From Xanthobacteraceae bacterium 501b (GTDB taxonomy: Bacteria; Pseudomonadota; Alphaproteobacteria; Rhizobiales; Xanthobacteraceae), in contig KB899087.1 of the NCBI GenBank assembly GCA_000378025.1, positions 2,914,001 through 2,978,000 of the forward strand: a stretch of DNA of 64,000 bases, written 5' to 3'. The position numbers and the translations under genes were made by a program. The notes below the pieces were generated by a model, which saw only the letters and a list, made by a program, of their open reading frames with translations, did not search any database and was not told the DNA's origin. Below, in pieces: positions 1-7,867 of the stretch. The first letter of the stretch is position 1; every line of letters begins with the position of its first letter.

Positions 1-1
1 C

Positions 2-895
2 GACGGCGTCGACATCACCGAGGTGGAGCCCTACCGGCGCGACATCGGCATGGTGTTCCAGTCCTATGCGCTGTTTCCGCATATGAACGTGTTCGACAAC
101 ATCGCCTTCGGCCTGCGCATGCGCAAACTGCCCAAGGCCGAGATCGCGGCCGAGGTGCGCCGGGTGATCGAGATGATGAAGCTCGACGGCTTCGCCGAGC
201 GGCGGGTGAGCCAGCTTTCCGGCGGCCAGCAGCAGCGCGTGGCGCTGGCGCGCGCCATCGTCATCCGCCCCAAGGTGCTGCTGCTCGACGAGCCGCTCTC
301 GGCGCTGGACAAGAATCTGCGGGCGCAGATGCAGGTTGAACTGTCGGAACTGCACCGCAAGACCGGGCTCACCACCATCTTCGTCACCCATGACCAGGGC
401 GAGGCGCTGAGTCTCTCCGACCGCATCGTGGTGATGAACCGGGGCGAGGTGCAGCAGGTGGCGCGCCCGATCGAGCTTTACCGTACCCCGGCCAATGGCT
501 TCGTCGCCTCCTTCATCGGCGAGATCAACGCCCTCCCCGTGGCGCGCTATGAGCGCGACGGGCGCGAGGCCGCGCTGGTGCTGCCCGGCGTCGGCCGGCT
601 GGCGGCGCCGGCGCGGGACGACGGCCTGATCCATGGCAGCGCGGTGCGGGCCTTCCTGCGGCCCGAACATGTGCGCCCGGCCCTGCCTGATGAGGCCGGC
701 CCCAACATCGTGAGCGGCGTGGTGGCGGCGCATATCTACCAGGGCTCGCACACCATCACCCGGGTGGAGGTGGATGGGCTCGGCCTGATCGAGACCCGCG
801 TGACCGGCGCCGACATTGTCGGCGCGCACCCGGTGGGGGCGCCGATCGCGCTGATGCTGGACCTTGGCGAGGCGGTGCTGCTGGCCACGCCCTGA
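2..895 (+). CDS. ABC transporter ATP-binding protein (PotA/FbpC type), 5' truncated
   Basis: This is the ATPase of an ABC importer, probably for polyamines, iron or a similar small solute. The reading frame is open from the window edge, so the real start and the Walker A motif lie outside. Visible elements in order are the Q-loop (MVFQSYALFPHMNV), the signature LSGGQQQRVALARA, Walker B (VLLLDEPLSALD) and the H-loop (FVTHDQGEAL). A C-terminal TOBE-like region of about 130 residues follows, with the FLRPEHVR motif typical of PotA-like ATPases. Its permease and binding protein are not in the window, so the substrate cannot be assigned. Confidence 0.9.
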   Translation, partial: DGVDITEVEPYRRDIGMVFQSYALFPHMNVFDNIAFGLRMRKLPKAEIAAEVRRVIEMMKLDGFAERRVSQLSGGQQQRVALARAIVIRPKVLLLDEPLSALDKNLRAQMQVELSELHRKTGLTTIFVTHDQGEALSLSDRIVVMNRGEVQQVARPIELYRTPANGFVASFIGEINALPVARYERDGREAALVLPGVGRLAAPARDDGLIHGSAVRAFLRPEHVRPALPDEAGPNIVSGVVAAHIYQGSHTITRVEVDGLGLIETRVTGADIVGAHPVGAPIALMLDLGEAVLLATP

Positions 896-921
896 GCGGG
901 AGGGCTGCCCCCCTCGCCACG

Positions 922-1016
922 CCGGCTTGACTCGCAGGACCGGCTTGCCTCGAAGGACCGGCTTGCCTCGGCGGGCCGAGGCTTGCCTCGGCGGGCCGAG
1001 GCTTGCCTCGGCGGGG
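922..1016. repeat. Short tandem repeat, five imperfect units
   Basis: Five imperfect copies of an 18–22 base unit built on GGCTTGCCTCGGCGGGCCGA lie head to tail between the ABC ATPase and the DUF1275 gene. Units begin near 922, 940, 958, 980 and 1000. The last three are nearly identical, which suggests recent slippage. There are no spacers of CRISPR type and no gene in this gap. Confidence 0.8.
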
Positions 1017-1064
1017 TAATGGACTATGCCCTGCCGGGTCCGTTCCTTCCGGCGGGGGTCCCCG

Positions 1065-1763
1065 ATGAAATATGTTCTGCCCGGCCTGCTCTGCTTCAAT
1101 GCCGGCTTCGTTGACACGGCCGGCTTCGTCACCCTGCACGGCCTGTTCACCGCCCATGTCACCGGCAACATCGTCACCTTCGCCGCCGCGCTGGCCGAGG
1201 GGCACATGCCCTCGCTCTCCAAGATCATCGCGGTGCCGGTGTTCTGCTTCGTGGTCGTCGCCGCGCGGCTGGTCAGCCGCTGGCTGGTGACACGCGGCTA
1301 CGACGATTTCCGCATCCTGATGGCGGCCAAGCTGATCCTGCTCGCCCATGCCGCGCTGGTGGCGATCCAGCTCGGCGCGCCGCTGGCGGCCGACACGCCG
1401 AACGCGATCATGATGGGCATGACGCTGGTGAGCGCCATGGCGCTGCAGAACGCCCTGCACCGCACCCATCTCACCGACGCGCCGCCCTCCACCGTGATGA
1501 CCGGCACCATCACCCAGCTGCTGCTCGACCTGACCCATGTGTGGAAGCCGCATCCCGGCGCGGAGCCGGGCCAGGTGCGCGAGCGGCTGCGGCGCTTCGG
1601 CGTGTTCCTCGCCAGCTTCGCCGCCGGCTGCGCCATGGCGGCGCTGCTCTATCTGCTGGCCGGAATGTGGTGCTTCCTGCTGCCGCCGCTGGTGGCGCTG
1701 GTGGAAATCTATGTGCTGCCGGTGACGCCGGAGCCCGCCGCGCCCGCCAAGGGCAAGGGTTAG
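1065..1763 (+). CDS. DUF1275 (YoaK family) membrane protein
   Basis: This is a 232-residue integral membrane protein of the DUF1275/YoaK family, whose biochemical role is not known. The N-terminus carries the family pattern LPGLLCFNAGFVDTAGF, followed by TGNIVTFAAAL and several further hydrophobic segments. I chose the ATG at 1065, because it follows a GGCGGGGGT stretch and starts the conserved region directly. An in-frame ATG at 1026 would add 13 poorly conserved residues. It is monocistronic and converges on the arsR–arsC fusion, with only 6 bases between the two stops. Confidence 0.85.
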   Translation: MKYVLPGLLCFNAGFVDTAGFVTLHGLFTAHVTGNIVTFAAALAEGHMPSLSKIIAVPVFCFVVVAARLVSRWLVTRGYDDFRILMAAKLILLAHAALVAIQLGAPLAADTPNAIMMGMTLVSAMALQNALHRTHLTDAPPSTVMTGTITQLLLDLTHVWKPHPGAEPGQVRERLRRFGVFLASFAAGCAMAALLYLLAGMWCFLLPPLVALVEIYVLPVTPEPAAPAKGKG

Positions 1764-1769
1764 GCGCCC

Positions 1770-2687
1770 TCAGGCGGCGCGGGCGGCGAGCGTCATCTCG
1801 GTGGCGCCGTCCATGATGGCGATGGCGCCGAGCCGGGCCTTCAGGCTGGCAAGGTCGAGGGTTTCAAGCGGCAGGTTGACGAAGGCGGACATGCGCGCGG
1901 CGATCTGGCGGTAGCTGCGGACAAACGCCGCCCGCAGCTCCGCCTCGGTTCCGGCGCCGGCGGCGGGGTCGGCAAGGCCCCAATGCGCGCTCAGCGGGTG
2001 GCCGGGGAAGACCGGGCAGCTCTCGCCGGCGGCGGCATCGCAGACGGTGATGACGAAATCCATCGGCTCGGCGGCGCGGCCGGCGAACTCGTCCCAGCTC
2101 TTGGAGCGCAGATCGTCGGTGGTGTAGCCGAGATTGCGCAGCAATTCGAGCGCCAGCTTGTGCGGCGCGCCGCGCGGCACGCTGCCGGCGGAGAAAGCGC
2201 GGAAGCGCCCGCCGCCCTCGCGGTTCAGCACCGCCTCGGCCATGATCGAGCGGGCGGAATTGTGCGAGCAGACGAGCAGCACATTATAGCGGCGCTCCAC
2301 CGCCTCGCCCGGCCGCAGGCGCGGAAAGGCGGCGCCGGCATCGGCCTCACCAGGCAGTTCGCCCAGCAGCAGCTCCAGCACCGCCGCCGCCCGCCCGGCA
2401 ATGGCGGTGTAGATGATCGAGCGGCCCTCGCGGCGCGAGGCCACCAGGCCGGCCCGTTCCAGATGCGCCAGATGGGTCGACATGGTGTTGTGCGGCACCG
2501 CCAGCAGGCGCGCGACATCGCCGGCATTCAGCCCGAAGGGGGCGTAGCGCAGCAGCAGGCGGAAGGCGTCGAAGCGGGTGGGCTGGGCGAGGGCGTCGAA
2601 CATCGCGACCGCGTCATCCGACAGAAGACGCCGTATGCCGCCCGCCTGCCCGAGATTCGCCTGCCCGAGATTCGCCTGACCCTGCAT
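1770..2687 (-). CDS. ArsR regulator fused to low-molecular-weight phosphatase-type arsenate reductase
   Basis: This 305-residue protein joins an arsenic-responsive repressor to an arsenate reductase. Residues about 25–110 are an ArsR winged helix (ALAQPTRFDAFRLLL, VPHNTMSTHLAHLERAGLV). Residues about 133–270 are a low-molecular-weight phosphatase/ArsC domain with the loop CSHNSAR, C140 being the nucleophile and R146 the anion-binding residue. A later VCDAAAGESCPVF supplies further cysteines. The winged helix has no cysteine pair, so it may sense metalloid through the C-terminal domain or another site. The first residues hold a GQANL repeat from a 15-base tandem duplication. It lies 21 bases after pstS, probably in one operon. 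Such fusions occur in other alphaproteobacteria. Confidence 0.88.
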   Translation of the reverse strand: MQGQANLGQANLGQAGGIRRLLSDDAVAMFDALAQPTRFDAFRLLLRYAPFGLNAGDVARLLAVPHNTMSTHLAHLERAGLVASRREGRSIIYTAIAGRAAAVLELLLGELPGEADAGAAFPRLRPGEAVERRYNVLLVCSHNSARSIMAEAVLNREGGGRFRAFSAGSVPRGAPHKLALELLRNLGYTTDDLRSKSWDEFAGRAAEPMDFVITVCDAAAGESCPVFPGHPLSAHWGLADPAAGAGTEAELRAAFVRSYRQIAARMSAFVNLPLETLDLASLKARLGAIAIMDGATEMTLAARAA

Positions 2688-2708
2688 CGCCGCCCTCCTC
2701 GTCGTCGC

Positions 2709-3725
2709 TCAGCTGCCGCTCTTGAACGTCGCCGCCCAATAGGTCCGCACCTGCTGCACCAGTGGCGCCGGCAGCGGGACATAGCCGAGCTGTGAGGCAT
2801 AGTCGCTGCCTTCGCCGAGCGCAAAGTCGAAGAAGTCCAGCGCCGTCCGGTTGGCCGCGCCATCCGCCGGCGCCTTGTACAGAAGCGCAAAGGTGGTGGC
2901 GGCGATCGGGTAGGCCTCGGGAACGGCGGAATCGTTGATCGTGGCGTAGAAATCGCGGGTCTGCGCCCAGTCCACCCCCAGCGCCGCTGCCTGGAACGAG
3001 GCGGCGCTCGGGGCGATGAAGCGGCCGGCACGGTTCTGCACCAGACCGTAAGTAAGGCCGGCCTGCGTCACATAGGTGAACTCGACATAGCCGATGGCGT
3101 TGGGCGTGCGCTTCACCTCCAGCGCGACGCCTTCATTGCCGCGCGCGCCGCTGCCCACCGGCCAGGCGACGGAACTGCCCTCGCCCAGCTCACGCTTCCA
3201 GTCCGGGCTGGCCTTGGCGAGATAGGACACCCAGTTGAAGGTGGTGCCCGAGCCGTCCGAGCGGTGGATGACGGCGATCAGCGTGTCCGGCAGGTCGAGG
3301 TCCGGGTTCAGCGCCTTCAGCGCGGGATCGGACCAGCGGGTGATCCTGCCCATATAGATGTCGGCCAGCACCGCGCCGGTGAAGCGCATCGTGCCCGGCG
3401 CGACGCCCGCGAGGTTCACCACCGGAACGACGCCGCCGAACACGATGGGAAACTGGCCGAGGCGGAGGCGATCGAGATCCTCGGGCTTGAGCGGCTTGTC
3501 GGAGGCGCCGAAATCCACCGTTTTCGCGCGAATGCGGTTCACGCCGGCGGAGGAGCCGACCGACTGGTAGGCCACATCGGTGCCGGTGGCGGCGCGAAAC
3601 GCCTCCGACCATTTCCAGATGATCGGATAGGCGAAGGTCGAGCCGGCGCCGGTGAGGTCGCCAGCGCGGGCGCCCGGCGCCAGGACCAGCAGGACGGCGG
3701 CGATCAGGAGAAGCAGGCGGCGCAT
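2709..3725 (-). CDS. pstS: PstS-type periplasmic phosphate-binding protein
   Basis: This 338-residue secreted protein binds phosphate for a Pst ABC importer. It starts with a signal peptide (residues 1–21, ending ARA) and then shows the PstS pattern GAGSTFAYPIIWKWSEAF, YQSVGSSAG, VDFGASDKPL and HRSDGSGTTFNW, the serine and glycine loops that hold the anion. No pstCAB genes are nearby. It is instead first in a two-gene unit with the ArsR–ArsC fusion and has an ArsR-type inverted repeat 18 bases before its start. No clear Pho box is visible. This suggests a PstS induced by arsenic, perhaps keeping phosphate uptake selective when arsenate is present. Confidence 0.9.
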   Translation of the reverse strand: MRRLLLLIAAVLLVLAPGARAGDLTGAGSTFAYPIIWKWSEAFRAATGTDVAYQSVGSSAGVNRIRAKTVDFGASDKPLKPEDLDRLRLGQFPIVFGGVVPVVNLAGVAPGTMRFTGAVLADIYMGRITRWSDPALKALNPDLDLPDTLIAVIHRSDGSGTTFNWVSYLAKASPDWKRELGEGSSVAWPVGSGARGNEGVALEVKRTPNAIGYVEFTYVTQAGLTYGLVQNRAGRFIAPSAASFQAAALGVDWAQTRDFYATINDSAVPEAYPIAATTFALLYKAPADGAANRTALDFFDFALGEGSDYASQLGYVPLPAPLVQQVRTYWAATFKSGS

Positions 3726-3742
3726 GAGATTACCCTCAAATC

Positions 3743-3768
3743 AATATGTCGGGACGGATCGACGTATT
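3743..3768. promoter_or_regulatory. ArsR-type operator upstream of pstS–arsRC
   Basis: The inverted repeat AATATGTCG, 8 bases, CGACGTATT matches in 8 of 9 paired positions. The same arms and 8-base spacing recur at 21720–21745 and 26131–26156, both in the arsenic cluster. The spacer GGACGGAT is identical here and at 21720. It sits 18 bases before the pstS ATG, where a repressor would block the promoter. Confidence 0.7.
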
Positions 3769-4130
3769 AGGCTTTGAGATATAGCGCAGCCGGGCGGCGG
3801 GGGAAATGATTTCTTTGCGCGCGGCGTCCCCTGAGGTCCGAAATGGGGCGTTCACGGCGGCGGCGCAGCGCAGCTTGGCGTCGGCTTGGTGTCGTCTTGG
3901 CGCCGGCGAGGAGTCAGAGCCGCGCCAGGGCTCTACGCCTCCGCTTGAGAGCCCGACAGAAATGGACAGCCCGGCGCCGCCATGGCCGGCCTGTGGGGTC
4001 CGGGCGCCGGGCAGAAGCGGATCCGCCCGCTTCGCCACAGAATTCCTCGCCCTCTTGTCATCCATCGTCCACCAGCGCGCGGCCCTCCACAGGGTGGATG
4101 CCCGACGGTAAAGGCGCTCTTGTCTCGCCT
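3769..4130. other. Intergenic region between pstS and the acid-sugar operon
   Basis: About 360 bases separate the ArsR-type operator from the GntR-type control site. Open frames on both strands here have no recognisable protein features and biased, arginine-rich or serine-rich composition, so I see no gene. The last few bases, from 4119, begin the putative promoter of the oiaX operon. Confidence 0.5.
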
Positions 4131-4152
4131 GCTCAACTGGTATAATCACTAT
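4119..4152 (+). promoter_or_regulatory. Putative promoter with GntR-type motif for the oiaX operon
   Basis: A CTTGTC box (4119–4124) and TATAAT (4141–4146) are separated by 16 bases and make a good sigma-70 promoter. Overlapping the -10 box is CAACTGGTATAAT (4134–4146). This exact 13-mer recurs in reverse at 18262–18274, before the ABC operon, and ACTGGTAT recurs at 10883–10890, before the GntR gene. The overlap suggests repression by that GntR protein. Confidence 0.6.
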
Positions 4153-4265
4153 CTCAAGATATGAGTGAGCGCAGACTCACCGTGAGAGGAAACGCATGGA
4201 AGGCTGAGGCGGCGGCGCGGAAACGCGCGGCGGAGCGGCTTTGCGTGCCGAGCCAGGAGTGCCGC

Positions 4266-5525
4266 ATGCCCGCGCCCCACCGCATTGAAGCCGACTACCT
4301 GATCGAGACCGCCTATGATCCGCGCCGCGCCGCCGAGGCGATGGCGGGCGAACAGTCGAGCGGCACCTTTGTCGCCATTCCCGGCGAGACGCCGGAACTG
4401 AAGGAGCGCTCCGCCGCCCGCATTGAAGCGCTGGAGCTCGTGGGAACGGTCGACGCGCCCTCCCTGCCCGGCGCCGGCCATCCCCAGGGCGGGGTGATCC
4501 AGCGCGCGCGCGTCACCCTTTCCTGGCCGCTGGACAATCTCGGCCCTTCGCTGCCCAACCTGCTGGCGACCGTGGCCGGCAATCTGTTCGAGCTGAAGCA
4601 GTTCTCCGGCCTGCGCCTTCTCGACATCCGCCTGCCGCAGGCGTTCGCGCAGGCTTATGGCGGGCCGAAATTCGGCATTGAAGGCACCCGCCGCCTCGCC
4701 GGCATCGAGGGGCGGCCGATCATCGGCACCATCGTCAAGCCGAGCGTCGGCTTCGGGCCGACCGAGACGGCGGATCTGGTGAAGCTGCTGGCGGAAGCGG
4801 GGATCGACTTCATCAAGGATGACGAGCTGCAGTCCGACGGGCCGCAATGCCCGTTCGAGGACCGCGCCCGCGCGGTGATGCGCGTCATCAACGACCATGC
4901 CGACCGCACCGGCAAGAAGGTGATGTTCGCCTTCAACATCACCGGCGAAATCGACCAGATGCGCCGTCGCCACGATCTCGTGCAGGAAATGGGCGGCACC
5001 TGCGTCATGGCCAGCCTCAACTCGGTCGGCCTTGTCGGCATGATCGAATTGGGCCGGTTCACGCAGCTGCCGCTGCACGCCCACCGCAATGGCTGGGGCT
5101 ATCTCTCGCGCGCGCCGATGCTCGGCTGGTCTTATGTCGCCTGGCAGAAGATCTGGCGGCTGGCGGGGGCCGACCACATGCATGTCAACGGCCTCTCCAA
5201 CAAGTTCTCCGAGGCCGATGACAGCGTGATCGCCTCCGCCCGCGAATGCCTCACGCCGCTGTTCGACGACAAGCCCTGCATCGCCATGCCGGTGTTCTCC
5301 TCCGGCCAGTCGGCCAAGCAGGCGCCCGGCACCTATGCCGCGCTCGGCACGGCCGATCTGATCTTCGCCGCCGGCGGCGGCATCATGGCCCACCCGGACG
5401 GCCCGGCCGCCGGTGTCGCCTCGCTGCGGCAGGCCTGGGAAGCGGCGATCAGCCATGTGCCACTGGCCGACTACGCCCGCGACCATGCCGCACTCGCCCG
5501 CGCGCTGGAGACCTACGCGGCATGA
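4266..5525 (+). CDS. oiaX: RuBisCO-like protein, OiaX type (3-oxo-isoapionate-4-phosphate transcarboxylase/hydrolase)
   Basis: This 419-residue protein belongs to the RuBisCO large-subunit superfamily but is a form IV RuBisCO-like protein. It keeps the enolate-stabilising core: K158 in GTIVKPSVG, and the carbamylated-lysine metal site K184, D186 and E187 in DFIKDDE. It also has HAHRNGWG, PVFSSGQ and AGGGIMAHPDGP. The loop-6 lysine of true RuBisCO is not evident. Its neighbours are a DUF1537 kinase and an ApnO-like protein. This matches the D-apionate route, in which the RuBisCO-like enzyme turns 3-oxo-isoapionate 4-phosphate into 3-phosphoglycerate and glycolate. The start at 4266 follows an AGGAGT ribosome site; an upstream in-frame ATG at 4161 lacks support. 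Family call is firm, reaction is inferred. Confidence 0.82.
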   Translation: MPAPHRIEADYLIETAYDPRRAAEAMAGEQSSGTFVAIPGETPELKERSAARIEALELVGTVDAPSLPGAGHPQGGVIQRARVTLSWPLDNLGPSLPNLLATVAGNLFELKQFSGLRLLDIRLPQAFAQAYGGPKFGIEGTRRLAGIEGRPIIGTIVKPSVGFGPTETADLVKLLAEAGIDFIKDDELQSDGPQCPFEDRARAVMRVINDHADRTGKKVMFAFNITGEIDQMRRRHDLVQEMGGTCVMASLNSVGLVGMIELGRFTQLPLHAHRNGWGYLSRAPMLGWSYVAWQKIWRLAGADHMHVNGLSNKFSEADDSVIASARECLTPLFDDKPCIAMPVFSSGQSAKQAPGTYAALGTADLIFAAGGGIMAHPDGPAAGVASLRQAWEAAISHVPLADYARDHAALARALETYAA

Positions 5526-6910
5526 GCCCTTCCCCGCGCGCTTCCGCCCCGCGGTTGCCGGGCGGCCCGCTCATTGCCTTCTATGGCGACGACTACACCG
5601 GCTCGTCGGCGGTGATGGAGGTGCTGAGCTTTGCCGGCCTGCCGACCGTGCTGTTCCTCGGCCCGCCGACATCAGCGCAGCTCGCCCGTTTCCACGACCA
5701 GCGCGCCATCGGCATTGCCGGCGTCGCCCGCTCGCAGCCGCCGGAATGGATGGACGCGCAGCTGCCGCCGATCTTTGAACAGCTCGCCCGGCTGAAGGCG
5801 CCGATCAACCACTACAAGGTCTGCTCCACCTTCGATTCCGCCCCGCATGTCGGCTCGATCGGCCGCGCCGCCGAAATCGGCGAGCGCCTCCTCGGCGGCG
5901 CCTGGCATCCGCTCATTGTCGGCGCGCCGGCCATCGCCCGCTACCAGGCCTTCGGCAATTTGTTCGCCGGTATTGACGGCACCGGCTACCGGCTCGACCG
6001 CCACCCGGTCATGGCGCGCCACCCGGTGACGCCGATGAACGAGGCGGATGTGCGCCTGCATCTGGCGCGGCAGACCGATATGCCGGTCGGCCTTGTCGAC
6101 TTCGTCGCGATGAAGACCGGCCGGGCCGAGCAGCAGCTCGCGGCCGAACGCGCGGCGGGCGCCCGCATCCTGGCGCTCGACGTGCTCGACGACGAAACGC
6201 TGGCCGAGGCCGGTCGGCTGGTGTGGGAGCATCGCGGTGAGCGCCTGTTCGCCCTCGGCTCGCAAGGGCTGGAATATGCGCTCGTCGCCTATTGGCGCCG
6301 CGCCGGCCTGCTGGCGGCGGAAGTGCCGACGCCGGCCCCCGCGCGCACGGAACGTCTCGCCGTGGTCTCCGGCTCCTGCTCGCCGATCACGGCGGCGCAG
6401 ATCCGCCACGCGCTGGACCATGGCTTCGGCGGCGTCCGCCTTGACGCCACCCGCGCGGTCGACGCGGGCGCGTGGGAAGCCGAGGTCGCGCGCGGCGCGG
6501 CGGCGGCACTCAACGTGCTGGAGGCCGGGCAGGACCCGCTGGTCTTCACCGCCAGCGGCCCGGACGACCCGGCCGTGCCGGCGCTGGGGCAGGCGATCGC
6601 GGCGGCGGGCGTCGCGCCGTCGCTGGTCAATGCGCGCATCGGCGACGGGCTGGGGCGCGTGCTGGACGAGCTGGTGCGCCGGGCGGGGCTGACGCGCGCC
6701 ATCATTTCCGGCGGCGACACCTCAGGCCATGCCGGCATGGCGCTCGGCATCTATGCGGTGACCGCGCTGGCGCCGCTGGCGCCGGGCTCGCCGCTCTGCC
6801 GCGCCCATGCCGACGGCACCCATGACGGGCTCGAAATCGCGTTCAAGGGCGGCCAGATGGGCCGGCCGGACTTCTTCAGCGCCGCGAGGGGCGGCGCCAC
6901 CAACCACTGA
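5522..6910 (+). CDS. oiaK: DUF1537 four-carbon acid sugar kinase, OiaK type (3-oxo-isoapionate kinase)
   Basis: This 462-residue cytosolic kinase has the DUF1537 two-domain form. The N-terminal substrate domain opens with IAFYGDDYTGSSAVME, whose aspartates bind the sugar acid. The C-terminal nucleotide domain has VVSGSCSPITAAQI and ISGGDTSGHAGMALGI. Its ATG overlaps the oiaX stop (ATGA), so the two are translationally coupled. In the D-apionate pathway this family member phosphorylates 3-oxo-isoapionate to give the substrate of the RuBisCO-like protein. Other DUF1537 kinases act on erythronate or threonate, but no PdxA2 or related dehydrogenase is present here. Confidence 0.82.
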   Translation: MSPSPRASAPRLPGGPLIAFYGDDYTGSSAVMEVLSFAGLPTVLFLGPPTSAQLARFHDQRAIGIAGVARSQPPEWMDAQLPPIFEQLARLKAPINHYKVCSTFDSAPHVGSIGRAAEIGERLLGGAWHPLIVGAPAIARYQAFGNLFAGIDGTGYRLDRHPVMARHPVTPMNEADVRLHLARQTDMPVGLVDFVAMKTGRAEQQLAAERAAGARILALDVLDDETLAEAGRLVWEHRGERLFALGSQGLEYALVAYWRRAGLLAAEVPTPAPARTERLAVVSGSCSPITAAQIRHALDHGFGGVRLDATRAVDAGAWEAEVARGAAAALNVLEAGQDPLVFTASGPDDPAVPALGQAIAAAGVAPSLVNARIGDGLGRVLDELVRRAGLTRAIISGGDTSGHAGMALGIYAVTALAPLAPGSPLCRAHADGTHDGLEIAFKGGQMGRPDFFSAARGGATNH

Positions 6911-6929
6911 TCAAGGGAGAGGACCTCAG

Positions 6930-7781
6930 ATGAAAAAGATCGCCTTGCTGGGCGCCGGCGGAAAGATGGGCGTCCGCCTCGCCACCAATCTCCAGGGTTC
7001 GCCCTATGAGGTGATGCATGTCGAGCCGACCGAGGCCGGTCGTGCCCGCCTGAAGGAGAAGACCGGGCTCGACTGCATCGACGGCGACAACGCGCTGGCC
7101 GATGCCGACGCCGTGCTCATGGCCGTGCCGGACCGGCTGATCGGCAAGATCGCCCACACCTTCATCGAGAAGGTGAAGCCCGGCACCGCGATCATCATGC
7201 TGGACGCCGCCGCCCCGCATGCGGGCGAGCTGCCCAAGCGCGACGACGTCACCTATTTCGTCACCCATCCCTGCCACCCGCCGATCTTCAACGACGAAGT
7301 GACGGCCGAAGCCAAGAGCGACTTCTTCGGCGGGGTGCATGCCAAGCAGCACATTGTCTGCGCGCTGATGCAGGGCCCGGACGAGCACTATGCCCAGTGC
7401 GAGCAGATCGCCCGCACCATCTACAAGCCGGTCATGCGGGCGCATCGCTGCACGGTCGAGCAGATCGCCATCATGGAGCCGGCGCTGGCCGAGACCATCG
7501 GCGCCACGCTCTGCCTCGCCCTGCGCGAGGCCACGGATGAAGCGGTGCGCCGCGGCGTGCCGCGCCAGGCGGCCACCGATTTCCTGCTCGGCCATCTCAC
7601 CATCGAGCTGGCGATCGCCTTCGAGATCTTCCCCGAGGGCAAGTTCTCCGATGGCGCGCTCTATGCCATTGACCAGGCCCGGCCGCAGATTTTCCGCGAG
7701 GGCTGGCTGGAGCGCATCTTCGACCCCAAGGCCGTGCAGCGCTCGGTCGAGGAAATCTGCAACCCGCCCAAGGCCGCCTGA
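6930..7781 (+). CDS. apnO: ApnO-like D-apionate oxidoisomerase (phosphogluconate dehydrogenase-like)
   Basis: This 283-residue protein has an N-terminal Rossmann fold (KKIALLGAGGKMGVRL) and a helical C-terminal domain like 6-phosphogluconate dehydrogenases. THPCHPPIFNDE in the middle is likely part of the active site. In characterised gene sets such a protein beside a RuBisCO-like protein and a DUF1537 kinase is D-apionate oxidoisomerase, which makes 3-oxo-isoapionate from D-apionate. A good ribosome site (AAGGGAGAGGA) lies 7–17 bases before the ATG. It is third in the operon, 19 bases after the kinase. The function rests on context and family. Confidence 0.75.
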   Translation: MKKIALLGAGGKMGVRLATNLQGSPYEVMHVEPTEAGRARLKEKTGLDCIDGDNALADADAVLMAVPDRLIGKIAHTFIEKVKPGTAIIMLDAAAPHAGELPKRDDVTYFVTHPCHPPIFNDEVTAEAKSDFFGGVHAKQHIVCALMQGPDEHYAQCEQIARTIYKPVMRAHRCTVEQIAIMEPALAETIGATLCLALREATDEAVRRGVPRQAATDFLLGHLTIELAIAFEIFPEGKFSDGALYAIDQARPQIFREGWLERIFDPKAVQRSVEEICNPPKAA

Positions 7782-7867
7782 AGCGGCCCACCGGGCTTCA
7801 ATTGCCCGGCTCGTCCGGGGCCCTCGACGGCCCCGGACGCATCAAATCCAACAGGGACAGGAACGCC

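Noticed and set aside
922-1016. Tandem repeat as a CRISPR or att site
   Set aside because: Units are 18–22 bases, head to tail and without spacers; no integrase is next to it.
3806-4149. Small genes in the gap between pstS and oiaX
   Set aside because: Several overlapping frames on both strands have no ribosome site, no known domain and biased composition.
4266-5525. RuBisCO large subunit for carbon fixation
   Set aside because: No cbbS, phosphoribulokinase or CbbR is nearby, the loop-6 lysine is not evident, and the neighbours are acid-sugar genes.
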